From contig JADHTQ010000011.1 of assembly GCA_016784965.1 (NCBI GenBank), positions 1 to 64,000 of the forward strand: DNA of 64,000 bases. The letters run 5' to 3'. Positions 1 through 7,623 of this stretch are shown here, in pieces. Each line of letters starts with the position of its first letter. Within the stretch, counting starts at the first letter, position 1. The stretch is from Bacteriovoracaceae bacterium. GTDB taxonomy: Bacteria > Bdellovibrionota > Bacteriovoracia > Bacteriovoracales > Bacteriovoracaceae. The notes under the pieces were generated by a model that worked only from the letters and a program-made list of their open reading frames with translations, did not search any database and was not told the origin of the DNA. The position numbers were made by a program, and so were the translations under genes.

Positions 1-1
1 A

Positions 2-124
2 TACTTTTCTTTGTATAATAGGCCAACATTTATTGTTTGCAGACTGCTTAAGGAAAAATATCGTAAAAATGACCATGTCAATGACCAGGACAGGTATTTG
101 AAGATCAGATCAAGTTTAGGATGA
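2..124 (+). CDS. C-terminal tail of a gene entering from the left edge (unknown product)
   Basis: A frame open from base 2 runs to a TGA at 122-124 and gives about 40 residues with normal protein composition, ending in a basic stretch (KEKYRKND, DRYLKIRSSLG). No start is visible, so the gene begins left of the window. The tail is too short to assign a family. It could be a chance open frame, but the codon use looks coding. Confidence 0.45.
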   Translation, partial: YFSLYNRPTFIVCRLLKEKYRKNDHVNDQDRYLKIRSSLG

Positions 125-332
125 AAAATTCAGGTTAAAGTATGAGCATATAATTTCATACAACAGGCATATCACACAAGCATGACTGCATGCGTCAATA
201 GTTGCTTACTGACTACATTTTATAGTGCAGCGTGTAGTTTTTACAATCCGCTCCTATTACATTTAGAAGTTTGTAGCAATTTGCTAAAAAGCAATATAAC
301 TCAAATACTTATGCCCATTGGAAACTAAGGTT

Positions 333-1211
333 ATGCTCAAACTGTTTTTGTACCTGCTACTTTCTCTTTTGGTATTGTTTCCCTCGGGTGCGTATCTACA
401 AGATTGTCTCTTTTCATCTTCCCAATTTATACATCACGCCACCTACGACCACGCTTTAAAGGGACAAAAGTTTAACCCCCAAAGAACGGTTGATTTTGAA
501 AACCATTTGGCCCACTCACAATTACTTGATACTCCACTAATCCGTTTGGGAAATATAAAAAAGCTCCCCATAGAAGAGAAATTAGAGACGATGGAAATTG
601 TAGAGTCGACTCCAATAGAAATGGGGGCTACCAAAAGTTTCAAAGTCACCTTTGAAGATGGAAGTGCCGGAATTTTCAAACCACACCTAGGGCATTGGGG
701 CGAAAACTACCGAGCCGAAGTATTGGCATATCAAATTGACCGCTATTTTGGATTTAACCTAGTCCCCCCCACGGTCGCTCGAGTTGTAGATGGACAAGTT
801 GGGTCCCTACAAAAATTTATCACAAATACCAATCCCGGTTGGGATGGCCAAAGAATGCAAAGCCAGCTCGTCGCTAAACAGACCTTTTTAGATTTCATAA
901 TTGATAACGGCGACCGCCATGAGGATAACTTTTTAGTAGATATCATCGGAGGGATCTTCTCTATCGACAATGGAATGTCGTTTACGGGTCGCGGATACAA
1001 CTACAGACCATTTGAAGTAATTGAATATCCCATTTTAGATTTTGCTGAATCAAGAGAAGGAAGAAGAATTGTGGCAATGCTCGCAGACCTCGATCCCGTG
1101 GCATTTAAAAAAGAGCTAGTTGAATTTTTGGGAGAGGATGATGCCAAACGAATGATTAAACGAATTGCCTATCTTCTAGGATACTTAGATCGCATATACA
1201 GACTACCTTAG
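333..1211 (+). CDS. secreted Fam20/VLK-like kinase-fold protein
   Basis: The product is 292 residues with an N-terminal signal peptide (MLKLFLYLLLSLLVLFPSG), so it acts outside the cytoplasm. The body carries the marks of the Fam20/HipA-related atypical kinase fold: a lysine after a beta strand (GIFKPH, about residue 116), a glutamate in the following helix (NYRAEVLAYQ), the VPPTV segment, a catalytic-loop-like NGDRHEDNF (about 193-201) and a metal-binding IDNG (about 211-214). Fam20 enzymes phosphorylate secreted proteins or glycans with ATP; the substrate here is unknown. I chose ATG 333 over the in-frame TTG at 318, which has no ribosome site. The gene stands alone. The fold call is fairly sure; kinase activity is inferred. 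Confidence 0.7.
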   Translation: MLKLFLYLLLSLLVLFPSGAYLQDCLFSSSQFIHHATYDHALKGQKFNPQRTVDFENHLAHSQLLDTPLIRLGNIKKLPIEEKLETMEIVESTPIEMGATKSFKVTFEDGSAGIFKPHLGHWGENYRAEVLAYQIDRYFGFNLVPPTVARVVDGQVGSLQKFITNTNPGWDGQRMQSQLVAKQTFLDFIIDNGDRHEDNFLVDIIGGIFSIDNGMSFTGRGYNYRPFEVIEYPILDFAESREGRRIVAMLADLDPVAFKKELVEFLGEDDAKRMIKRIAYLLGYLDRIYRLP

Positions 1212-1554
1212 TTTTTAAGTTGTAAAGAAAGCGTTGCTGTTTCTGTTGCTGTTGCTGTTTCTCGTTTCATACCTAATAGTAAATAACTTAGAACATTACT
1301 TTTCCAGACAAAGTGATTTTTTTATAATTTTTTTAGTAATTTCTTTATCGGATCATTTAAGCCTCTCTAACAGAACTTGCAACAAAAATGTTACATACAT
1401 CACTTACAAGGAAGTGTCGTAGGCGAAACGCACGCTCCATTACACACCACGAACCCTCACCAACCCCACCACCAGGACCTGTGGACAGTCGTGCTGTTTA
1501 TAAAAGCAATGCGAACGTGTTATAAACTCGTTATCTAACAACGAGGGGAAAGAC
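1212..1554. other. non-coding stretch between kinase and HNH genes
   Basis: There is no convincing gene. It holds a short imperfect repeat (the 12-mer GTTGCTGTTTCT at 1233-1244 and again at 1251-1262, separated by GTTGCT) and a C/A-rich run near 1450-1480. A frame starting at TTG 1234 encodes only a leucine/phenylalanine run created by the repeat and lacks a ribosome site. Confidence 0.6.
1233..1262. repeat. short direct repeat GTTGCTGTTTCT x2
   Basis: GTTGCTGTTTCT occurs at 1233-1244 and 1251-1262 with one extra GTTGCT between them. It is a low-complexity tract of no known function, of the kind that can change length by slippage. Confidence 0.6.
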
Positions 1555-1575
1555 CATGAGATATCTGTAAAAGTT

Positions 1576-2385
1576 TTGGATCACCTGGCAGAGATTGAGC
1601 GGCGTAAGCTTTATTGTGATTTGAAGTATTCATCTTTGTTTGCTTATTGCCAAGGGGAGTTGGGGTTTTCTGAACAAGAGGCCTATCGCAGGATAGATGC
1701 TATGAGGCTTGGGAGGCAGTTGCCTGAAGTTAAGAAGAGTTTGGATAGTGGGAGCTTGAGTTTAACTAATGCTAATATGATCAGTTCTCTTTTTAAAAAG
1801 TGTGATCTAGGGGATGATAAAAAGGTGCAAATTGTAAGCGATGTAAAAGGGATGACAAAAAAGCAGTGTGAAGTGAAATTGGATAAAGTTAAAGTTGAAC
1901 TTGGGATTATTGATGCACCAAAAGCTGAGCGTAATCACAAGCAAGCAGATGGTGGAGTTAGGCTGCATCTATCTATAAAAAAAGAAACGTTTGCTAAGCT
2001 TGAAAAATTAAAAGGGCTGCTTGCTCATAAAAAGGATCACTCTACAGAGGATTTATTGGACATAATGCTGGATAATATGATCGTGGCTACCGAGAAGAAA
2101 AAGTTTAAATCACTTAAGGCCACCAAGGCACATAAGCAACAAAAACAAACTCGTTACATTCCAAAGGCCACTCGGCAAGTTGTTTATGAGAAGGCAAATG
2201 GAAAATGTCAAAACTGTGGATCAATATATGCTTTAGAAATTGATCACCTCGAAAGTTATGCAAAAAGTGGCAGCAATGACACCACCAACCTCCAATTACT
2301 ATGCAGGCAATGTAATGCTCGAAAAAATATAAAGGTGTTTGGCATTGCAAAAATTGCAAGCTACACTTTGCCTGGAAAATGTTAA
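1576..2385 (+). CDS. HNH endonuclease domain protein with damaged 5' end
   Basis: The product is 269 residues from the in-frame TTG. The C-terminus has a clear HNH nuclease module: CxxC (CQNCG), EIDHLESYAKSGSNDTTNL, then CRQCNARK, a zinc-ribbon-supported HNH. The N-terminal part (DHLAEIERRKLYCDLKYSSLFAYC) matches the helical region of a family that is often multicopy in Bdellovibrionota (from memory). The same frame continues upstream to about 1504 and still resembles the family (INSLSNNE, EISVKVLDHL), but contains no ATG or GTG. A good ribosome site (GAGGGG, 1543-1548) precedes ATG 1556, which is one frame off and stops after four codons. The 5' end therefore looks frameshifted or decayed. 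The nuclease call is firm; whether the gene is functional is uncertain. Confidence 0.75.
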   Translation: MDHLAEIERRKLYCDLKYSSLFAYCQGELGFSEQEAYRRIDAMRLGRQLPEVKKSLDSGSLSLTNANMISSLFKKCDLGDDKKVQIVSDVKGMTKKQCEVKLDKVKVELGIIDAPKAERNHKQADGGVRLHLSIKKETFAKLEKLKGLLAHKKDHSTEDLLDIMLDNMIVATEKKKFKSLKATKAHKQQKQTRYIPKATRQVVYEKANGKCQNCGSIYALEIDHLESYAKSGSNDTTNLQLLCRQCNARKNIKVFGIAKIASYTLPGKC

Positions 2386-2438
2386 ACGAGGCTTAAGCAA
2401 TATGAGCTGTTTTAACTTTCCTTGGTATCTTTGATGGT

Positions 2439-2465
2439 GTTTGCTGCCAGGCACAGTAAACTTTT
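2439..2465 (+). terminator. probable intrinsic terminator after the HNH gene
   Basis: GTTTGCTG (2439-2446) pairs with CAGTAAAC (2454-2461) as an 8-bp stem with one G-U pair and a 7-base loop, followed by TTTT. It lies about 55 bases after the HNH stop. Confidence 0.45.
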
Positions 2466-2520
2466 CCTTTCAAAGTGCATTTTTCTATTTTAATATATGC
2501 CCTACACAAGGGAGTTATTT

Positions 2521-3651
2521 ATGAACAAATTACTATTAATTATTGCTGCTTTACTTTTTACTGCTAACGCCTACGCTTCACCAAAAATCTATGGAAAGGT
2601 TAATGTTGAAACTCGCTATGTCGATCAAGATGTTGCTGGATATCGAAAAATGGTTCCGGTCAATACGGTTGAAAACTTACCCTCAAGATTGGGTATACTT
2701 GGTTTATATAATGTTAAAAACCTAGGTTTGAATATTATGTATTTTGGAGAGCTAGGACTTGCTCCGAGAGCGACAACAACAAACGTTGGAGGAATACTGA
2801 AGCTTCGAATGGTTGGACTGAAGTTTCAACACAGGTATGGTGAAATTAAAATCGGTAAGGCCTATACTGCAGCTGCCTTGGTAGGTGCTTTAATTGATCC
2901 TTTGGTAGACACCGGTGCAGCAGGCATTGGTTATGATCAAGCAAAAGACATTTCTGGTGTCCAAAACGGGAACACTACTGGTTCAGGTATTGGTTACTCT
3001 TCAAGACAATTTCTTAATGTCCTTGGATACAAGTCACCAAAATTTTATGGATTTCAACTATCAGTATCTCTTGATAATAATTACAGTGATGAGTTAAAAC
3101 AAAGTTCAGGTTTAAATTCAGCATACTCTGCCACATACGTCGAGTCACTACTTACTTATGACCTTGAACTAGGAGCATCTAAATCAAACCTCTCTCTAGG
3201 CTACATTTCAGGACACGGAACAAACATGCTTACTCTAGATTTTTGGGGTAAAACCATCGATCAAGAAAACCGCTTAATTGTTGCCTTAAAAACTAAGCTT
3301 AGTAGTTTCACCTTAGCTGGAAGCTATATGGACACGCAAACTGAAGAATCTACTACCACTAATGAACCAAACATATCTAAACTTTTCTTGGCATTGCAAT
3401 ACGATTTAGGAAAACACAGTCTGATTGGGACCTTTTCTCAAGCAAAATATGACCTAGACACTGCAAAGACAGATGCTGACACAAAAACCCAGACTCAATT
3501 TGCGTTTGGGTATAAGTATCGCTTCAACGATAAGGTTACTTTCAATACAACTGTTGCTACCTTTGAAAATGCTGAGGATAATGCTGCTTTGGCAGCGACA
3601 CTTGATAACAAAGCAACTAGTGCTATGATTGGGGCTTCTTTGAACTTTTAA
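2521..3651 (+). CDS. outer-membrane porin (Gram-negative general porin type)
   Basis: The product is 376 residues: a signal peptide (MNKLLLIIAALLFTANAYA) followed at once by PKIYGKVNVETRY, the usual first strand of OmpC-type porins. The rest alternates beta-strand-like segments, and the chain ends in phenylalanine (SLNF), the signature read by the BAM assembly machine. It should form a trimeric diffusion pore in the outer membrane; its selectivity cannot be read from the sequence. ATG 2521 is chosen over an in-frame start 24 bases upstream because AAGGGAG sits at the right distance before it. The gene is monocistronic by spacing. Confidence 0.85.
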   Translation: MNKLLLIIAALLFTANAYASPKIYGKVNVETRYVDQDVAGYRKMVPVNTVENLPSRLGILGLYNVKNLGLNIMYFGELGLAPRATTTNVGGILKLRMVGLKFQHRYGEIKIGKAYTAAALVGALIDPLVDTGAAGIGYDQAKDISGVQNGNTTGSGIGYSSRQFLNVLGYKSPKFYGFQLSVSLDNNYSDELKQSSGLNSAYSATYVESLLTYDLELGASKSNLSLGYISGHGTNMLTLDFWGKTIDQENRLIVALKTKLSSFTLAGSYMDTQTEESTTTNEPNISKLFLALQYDLGKHSLIGTFSQAKYDLDTAKTDADTKTQTQFAFGYKYRFNDKVTFNTTVATFENAEDNAALAATLDNKATSAMIGASLNF

Positions 3652-3826
3652 GAAAACTCAATAAAAAATGTCTTGGCTTGGCTGCCGCAATGTGTTATGT
3701 TGTGGCGGCTAACTTAATTAAACGAGATATTATTATGCTAATTCGGCACAAATTCGACCCCATATTGTAACTCATTGTAATTTAACACGGTTTTTCACTC
3801 ACTTACTTTAACCAGAGACATTTTCT

Positions 3827-4732
3827 ATGAAAGATAGATATATTTATTATGCTTTTTTTATCATTTTTCTCTTTATGGCATCGGCAATATTTCAGGCATT
3901 TGGGGGGATTATTGGGGAGACTGATGATCGGGTAGATTTTTTGGAGTTGACCGATGAGTTGCATATAAAGGTTGCAAGGGCCACGGCTGCCATGATTCCT
4001 CTGTCTAACTTTGAGAGTCCGATTCCTGATAGGGATGGAAACTACACTTTAAAGAAAAAATATTTACATGAGAAGTTTCCTAATTTTGCCAGTTCTGCTC
4101 CAATGTGTAGTGATGAGCCATTTTATGACCAGCAGGTTGGGGCGACTTGTAGCAGTTTTTTGGTGGCACCTGATATTTTGGTTACGGCCGGGCATTGCGT
4201 GCGCGCAGAAAAGAAGTGTCGTGAAGTTTTATGGGTTTTTGATTTTAACTCCCAAGATCTTCATAGTGATAGAAAAATTCCACAGCAGAAAGTTTATACA
4301 TGCACGCTTATTGACTCCCATATTGGAGAATATATTGATGCTTCTATTTTAAGATTAAATAGAGTTGTTATTGATCGCTCTTATCTGCAAGTTAGGACTC
4401 ATGGTAAGTTAGAAGATGGGGCCGAGGTTTTTACCAGTGGATTTCCTCTGGGGTTGCCTTTAAAGATTACTACTAATGCAAAAGTTTTTAGAAATTTTCA
4501 TGACGAATTTTTTACTGCACCTTTGGATATTTACGAAATTAACTCTGGTGGGCCGGTGGTTAATGCTAACTCTGGTCTGGTAGAAGGAATTGCTGTAAAA
4601 AGGCCTTATGGTGATTTTATAAAAGATGAGAGGAGGCAATGCATGCGATCTTTTAAAAAGGAGGAGGGGGACAACTTTCCTGCAATAACAAAAATAACTG
4701 CCCCTCCAACTTTAAAGAACTTTTTAAATTAA
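3827..4732 (+). CDS. secreted trypsin-like (S1 family) serine protease
   Basis: The product is 301 residues with a hydrophobic N-terminal export segment (about 5-25). The chymotrypsin-fold triad is visible: TAGHC with His123, DASILRL with Asp171, and NSGGPVV with Ser240. Several cysteines (C94, C108, C124, C131, C159) suggest disulfides outside the cytoplasm. It should cleave peptide bonds in the periplasm or medium; specificity is unknown. It resembles V8/trypsin-like secreted proteases in length. It converges with the next gene, five bases apart, and no terminator is visible between them. Confidence 0.88.
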   Translation: MKDRYIYYAFFIIFLFMASAIFQAFGGIIGETDDRVDFLELTDELHIKVARATAAMIPLSNFESPIPDRDGNYTLKKKYLHEKFPNFASSAPMCSDEPFYDQQVGATCSSFLVAPDILVTAGHCVRAEKKCREVLWVFDFNSQDLHSDRKIPQQKVYTCTLIDSHIGEYIDASILRLNRVVIDRSYLQVRTHGKLEDGAEVFTSGFPLGLPLKITTNAKVFRNFHDEFFTAPLDIYEINSGGPVVNANSGLVEGIAVKRPYGDFIKDERRQCMRSFKKEEGDNFPAITKITAPPTLKNFLN

Positions 4733-4737
4733 CTCCT

Positions 4738-6030
4738 TTATCTTGAAGTTGTTGGTATTATGGGAGTATTGTCTTTTTCTCCCAATGACTGATTTAATTT
4801 TTTAAGTAATTTTCCTCCATTTATGGCACCAAAGCGAGTTACAGGGGTTACACCTGTTCTTTTGCTGCTGGCCCCATCAATGCATTGATTAATGTTGTCA
4901 CACATTGTGGCCTGAGATCGCTTGATCTGGTTGTTGATGTGCTTGCCAAGAAGAGTGTTGTTGAATCCTTTAGTAGATCCAAGAAGCTGGGTGTACATAT
5001 CTACCGTATCATTTTGAAGTTGCAAATTATCCAAGTCACTGGTCAACAGCTTCATATTAAATCGCTGCTCATCAAGTGACTTTAAAGCTTTCATGGCACT
5101 GGCTTCTTTTTTCTGAAAATCCTCTATAAGCTTCTTCAACTGACTAAACTCATTACCTCTTTCAGTTTGGGCCAATATCGCAATTCTGTTCTCACTGAAA
5201 TTTCTAAATCCGGGATGTTTTTTTATGATCTCTTGGTGAGCAACTGACATTAAATTGCCATAAGCATCTTTTAATTTTTTCCAGCGCTGCTTTAGATCAC
5301 TTTCCACTACATCCATTTGAGCAGGCATGCGACCTGCTCGTGCTTTTGTTCTTTTAATGTCTGTTCTTGCCCTATCTCGTCCCTGCCTGTGTTGAGTGGC
5401 GTTTGCATAAGTCCGGTCTAAAGCTGCTTGATCCTCATCTCCAGTACTACCACTAAGGGCCTGTGTTGCAACTTGCAAACCTACTCTGTGTCTTTGTACA
5501 TCTTGTTGCAATCCCGCTACCTGACCAGGCACTGCCTGTACTGTAGCCAGTGATTGATTGAAGTGCCCGCCAGCGGTGTTATAGGCAGCTCTGGCACTTC
5601 TAAATGGTTTTGCCTTGGCAAATCCTAGCCTGTCCAGTTTTGCATCAGTAAAAAGATCTGGGCGACTTCTGTATAATTGAGGGTCTGTTTTGGAGGCATT
5701 TTGAATCCATTCTCCAAGACGCTTAGCATTTTCTGCTTTCACTCTTCTTATTTCTTCATCGTCACAATTTCCAAATAAGCTGGAGGGGCAGTGTTTTAAC
5801 TCCACGGGTGGACCACATACCTCAACCTCTTGCGAACTATCACTAGTTGGATCTTCTTCCTCCATATGACACTTTAATGAGGCATACTGGCTGTATTCAT
5901 CATCTTGAGTGAAGTTATACTGTTGATTGCCAAAAAAACTTTTATAAACTCCATCACCAGCAAAGGCACTTGAAGCAAAAAAGCTGATCAAAAGAAAGAA
6001 AACAAAACACACTACTTTCATTAAATTCAT
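4738..6030 (-). CDS. secreted coiled-coil protein of unknown function
   Basis: The product is 430 residues with a signal peptide ending SSAFA. After it comes an acidic, cysteine-containing segment (CHMEEE, CGPPVELKHC, FGNC) of about 90 residues, then long Gln/Arg/Lys-rich helices likely to form coiled coil (about 150-370). A cysteine pair (MCDNINQC) lies near the C-terminus. I do not recognise a family. ATG 6030 is backed by GGGAGG seven bases upstream. The cysteines fit a protein of the periplasm or outside. Confidence 0.75.
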   Translation of the reverse strand: MNLMKVVCFVFFLLISFFASSAFAGDGVYKSFFGNQQYNFTQDDEYSQYASLKCHMEEEDPTSDSSQEVEVCGPPVELKHCPSSLFGNCDDEEIRRVKAENAKRLGEWIQNASKTDPQLYRSRPDLFTDAKLDRLGFAKAKPFRSARAAYNTAGGHFNQSLATVQAVPGQVAGLQQDVQRHRVGLQVATQALSGSTGDEDQAALDRTYANATQHRQGRDRARTDIKRTKARAGRMPAQMDVVESDLKQRWKKLKDAYGNLMSVAHQEIIKKHPGFRNFSENRIAILAQTERGNEFSQLKKLIEDFQKKEASAMKALKSLDEQRFNMKLLTSDLDNLQLQNDTVDMYTQLLGSTKGFNNTLLGKHINNQIKRSQATMCDNINQCIDGASSKRTGVTPVTRFGAINGGKLLKKLNQSLGEKDNTPIIPTTSR

Positions 6031-6170
6031 ACTTAACCTCCCAAAATATAAATGTACCTAATTAGTTCATCCTCTCTTAGATTGTCTCATCGGTTACTGC
6101 TGTCTTAACCTTGAATATTTTAATATCCTATCACCTTAAGTTGGCCCACATAAAAAAAATTTACGAAATT

Positions 6171-6200
6171 TTGACTTAAAGCTAAAACAATTATTAAAAT
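6171..6200 (+). promoter_or_regulatory. sigma-70-type promoter for the small gene at 6220
   Basis: A -35 TTGACT (6171-6176) and a -10 TAAAAT (6195-6200) are 18 bases apart. Transcription would start near 6207, only about 13 bases before ATG 6220. This rules out the upstream in-frame GTG at 6202 and fits the missing ribosome site. Confidence 0.5.
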
Positions 6201-6219
6201 TGTGATACTGTCTTGTGCT

Positions 6220-6465
6220 ATGAAAGAAATATTAAAATCCGGCCATGGAAGCGATTTAGAAATTTCTGCAAATAAAAATGATGAATGCATACGCGTCCAA
6301 CTGACCAGGAATACTGGTTTTTTTTATCTCAATTCTGAACAAATCTCGAACTTACAAACAATTTTAGACAACGCCCAAAAAAAAATTATCCGAGCAAAAG
6401 CAATGAATCAAAAGTTGCTACGACTTAGAAAATCTAAAAAAAATCAACTGGAACTGTTCGGTTAA
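6220..6465 (+). CDS. small basic protein of unknown function
   Basis: The product is 81 residues. The N-terminal half looks like a small beta-rich domain (VQLTRNTGFFYLNSEQI) and the C-terminal half is a charged basic helix (KKIIRAKAMNQKLLRLRKSKK). It has no signal peptide or cysteines beyond one. The basic helix could bind nucleic acid, but nothing proves it. A promoter directly upstream supports a real, near-leaderless gene. An alternative GTG start at 6202 lies upstream of the predicted transcription start. Confidence 0.5.
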   Translation: MKEILKSGHGSDLEISANKNDECIRVQLTRNTGFFYLNSEQISNLQTILDNAQKKIIRAKAMNQKLLRLRKSKKNQLELFG

Positions 6466-6528
6466 CGCCTACCGTCACGGGTTTTTGACGCAAAAAACAC
6501 CTGAGTGAAAAAATAATGTATTTTCTAG

Positions 6529-6559
6529 TTGACAAACCATTATATTAATATATTATAAT
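6529..6559 (+). promoter_or_regulatory. strong sigma-70 promoter for the Met-rich protein operon
   Basis: A perfect -35 TTGACA (6529-6534) is followed by overlapping -10 candidates TATTAT (6551-6556, spacer 16) and TATAAT (6554-6559, spacer 19) in a very AT-rich spacer. It is the best consensus promoter in this part of the window. Confidence 0.7.
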
Positions 6560-6572
6560 TTCATAATATGAG

Positions 6573-6610
6573 GCCCGGACATCTGATTTCGGGCACTTAG
6601 GAGGGGAGGG
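6573..6610 (+). promoter_or_regulatory. leader hairpin next to an extended ribosome binding site
   Basis: GCCCGGA (6573-6579) can pair with TTTCGGGC (6588-6594), giving a 7-bp stem. Five bases later comes AGGAGGGGAGGG (6599-6610), an unusually long Shine-Dalgarno tract three bases before ATG 6614. The arrangement suggests strong, possibly structure-tuned translation. Confidence 0.4.
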
Positions 6611-6613
6611 CCT

Positions 6614-7591
6614 ATGGTAAAAATCAAAACTTGGACACTAATCATCGCAAGCACACTTCTTATCACCAATGAGTCACATGCATTTTTTGGCATGATGATG
6701 AATATGATGAAAATGCCCATGCAAATGATGCAGGGGATGAATCCCATGGGGGGTGGAAATCAAAATGGTAAAGAAGGCGGAATGTTCGGTCTAATGAACA
6801 ACATGGTCAATGGAATGACGGACGGAATGAAACTAGGATTTCAAGGAATTGATTGTTTCGGAGACAAAATCGGCTTAATGAGTAATAGAATTACCTCTTT
6901 TGCCGGAAGAGGTAGAACGACGCCCACGCAAGGATATGGAGCACAGTGTGATTTCGATCGAATCCCCTTGGCGACAGGACAGACAAGCCAAAGTGAGATA
7001 GCTCAACAAACTGGTTCGCGGGGTGAGCAAATTACCACGCGACCAAGAAGAGGTAACCCCGGGCCAAGGCGACCAAGAAGAAGACTACGAACCAGACTGG
7101 CAATAAATGACCCCAATGATACCACTACACCAGCTCCTAGAAAACGCGCCAGACTTAGACTAAGCAGACAAACCTTAACAGCAGCAAACAAACCCGTAAT
7201 ATTGGTTAAACCATTTACAGGTCAACAGCTTGACCTTGAGCAAGCACCAGAACTTTTAACTGATAACAATGCCAAAAAGATGTACATACACATCATTTTA
7301 CCTGAGCTTCTACCAGAGCTTATAGGCGCTCAAGGCATTAATGCCTCCTTTGATACTAAAAGAATGGCCCATGTATTCATTTATGATACACAACAAGATT
7401 GGAGCACCATTTGGACCACAGGTCTAAAGTATCTGGCCCAAGAGAATCTCCTACAAAGTGATAAAGTAATTTTATCTGTGACAACATTTTCAAAAAATAG
7501 TCAGTTGGGTAAATACCCAGACACTAACTATGTTCCAGTAACCGTTGCAGGCCTTAAGGGTTACTCACAACAAATTAATAGTCAGCAATAA
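6614..7591 (+). CDS. exported Met-rich protein with one copy of an unrecognised repeat domain
   Basis: The product is 325 residues: a signal peptide (to A23), then a Met-rich segment (24-72, 16 Met in 49 residues, with clusters such as MMMNMM), an Arg/Pro-rich linker (about 140-185, PRRPRRR), and a C-terminal domain (about 211-321). That domain contains QDWSTIW and ends VPVTVAGLKGY. The domain lines up with both repeats of the next protein (DWNADW then GLKNKY; NWDEDW then GLKELY). I do not recognise the family. Met clusters outside the cytoplasm can bind Cu(I) or be oxidant sinks; that is speculation here. It is the first gene of a two-gene unit with a consensus promoter and a very strong ribosome site. 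Confidence 0.7.
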   Translation: MVKIKTWTLIIASTLLITNESHAFFGMMMNMMKMPMQMMQGMNPMGGGNQNGKEGGMFGLMNNMVNGMTDGMKLGFQGIDCFGDKIGLMSNRITSFAGRGRTTPTQGYGAQCDFDRIPLATGQTSQSEIAQQTGSRGEQITTRPRRGNPGPRRPRRRLRTRLAINDPNDTTTPAPRKRARLRLSRQTLTAANKPVILVKPFTGQQLDLEQAPELLTDNNAKKMYIHIILPELLPELIGAQGINASFDTKRMAHVFIYDTQQDWSTIWTTGLKYLAQENLLQSDKVILSVTTFSKNSQLGKYPDTNYVPVTVAGLKGYSQQINSQQ

Positions 7592-7623
7592 TTAATATTA
7601 CTTTAAATAAAAAAGAGAGATAT

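Noticed and set aside
1234-1422. 62-residue plus-strand frame
   Set aside because: It starts on a TTG inside a GTTGCT repeat, has no ribosome site, and its leucine-rich start is produced by the repeat.
3672-3710. Sigma-54-like TTGGCTTGGCTGCCGCAA and a GCCGC/GCGGC hairpin after the porin gene
   Set aside because: The sigma-54 match has correct GG/GC spacing but too many mismatches, and the hairpin has no T-run, so neither a promoter nor a terminator can be supported.
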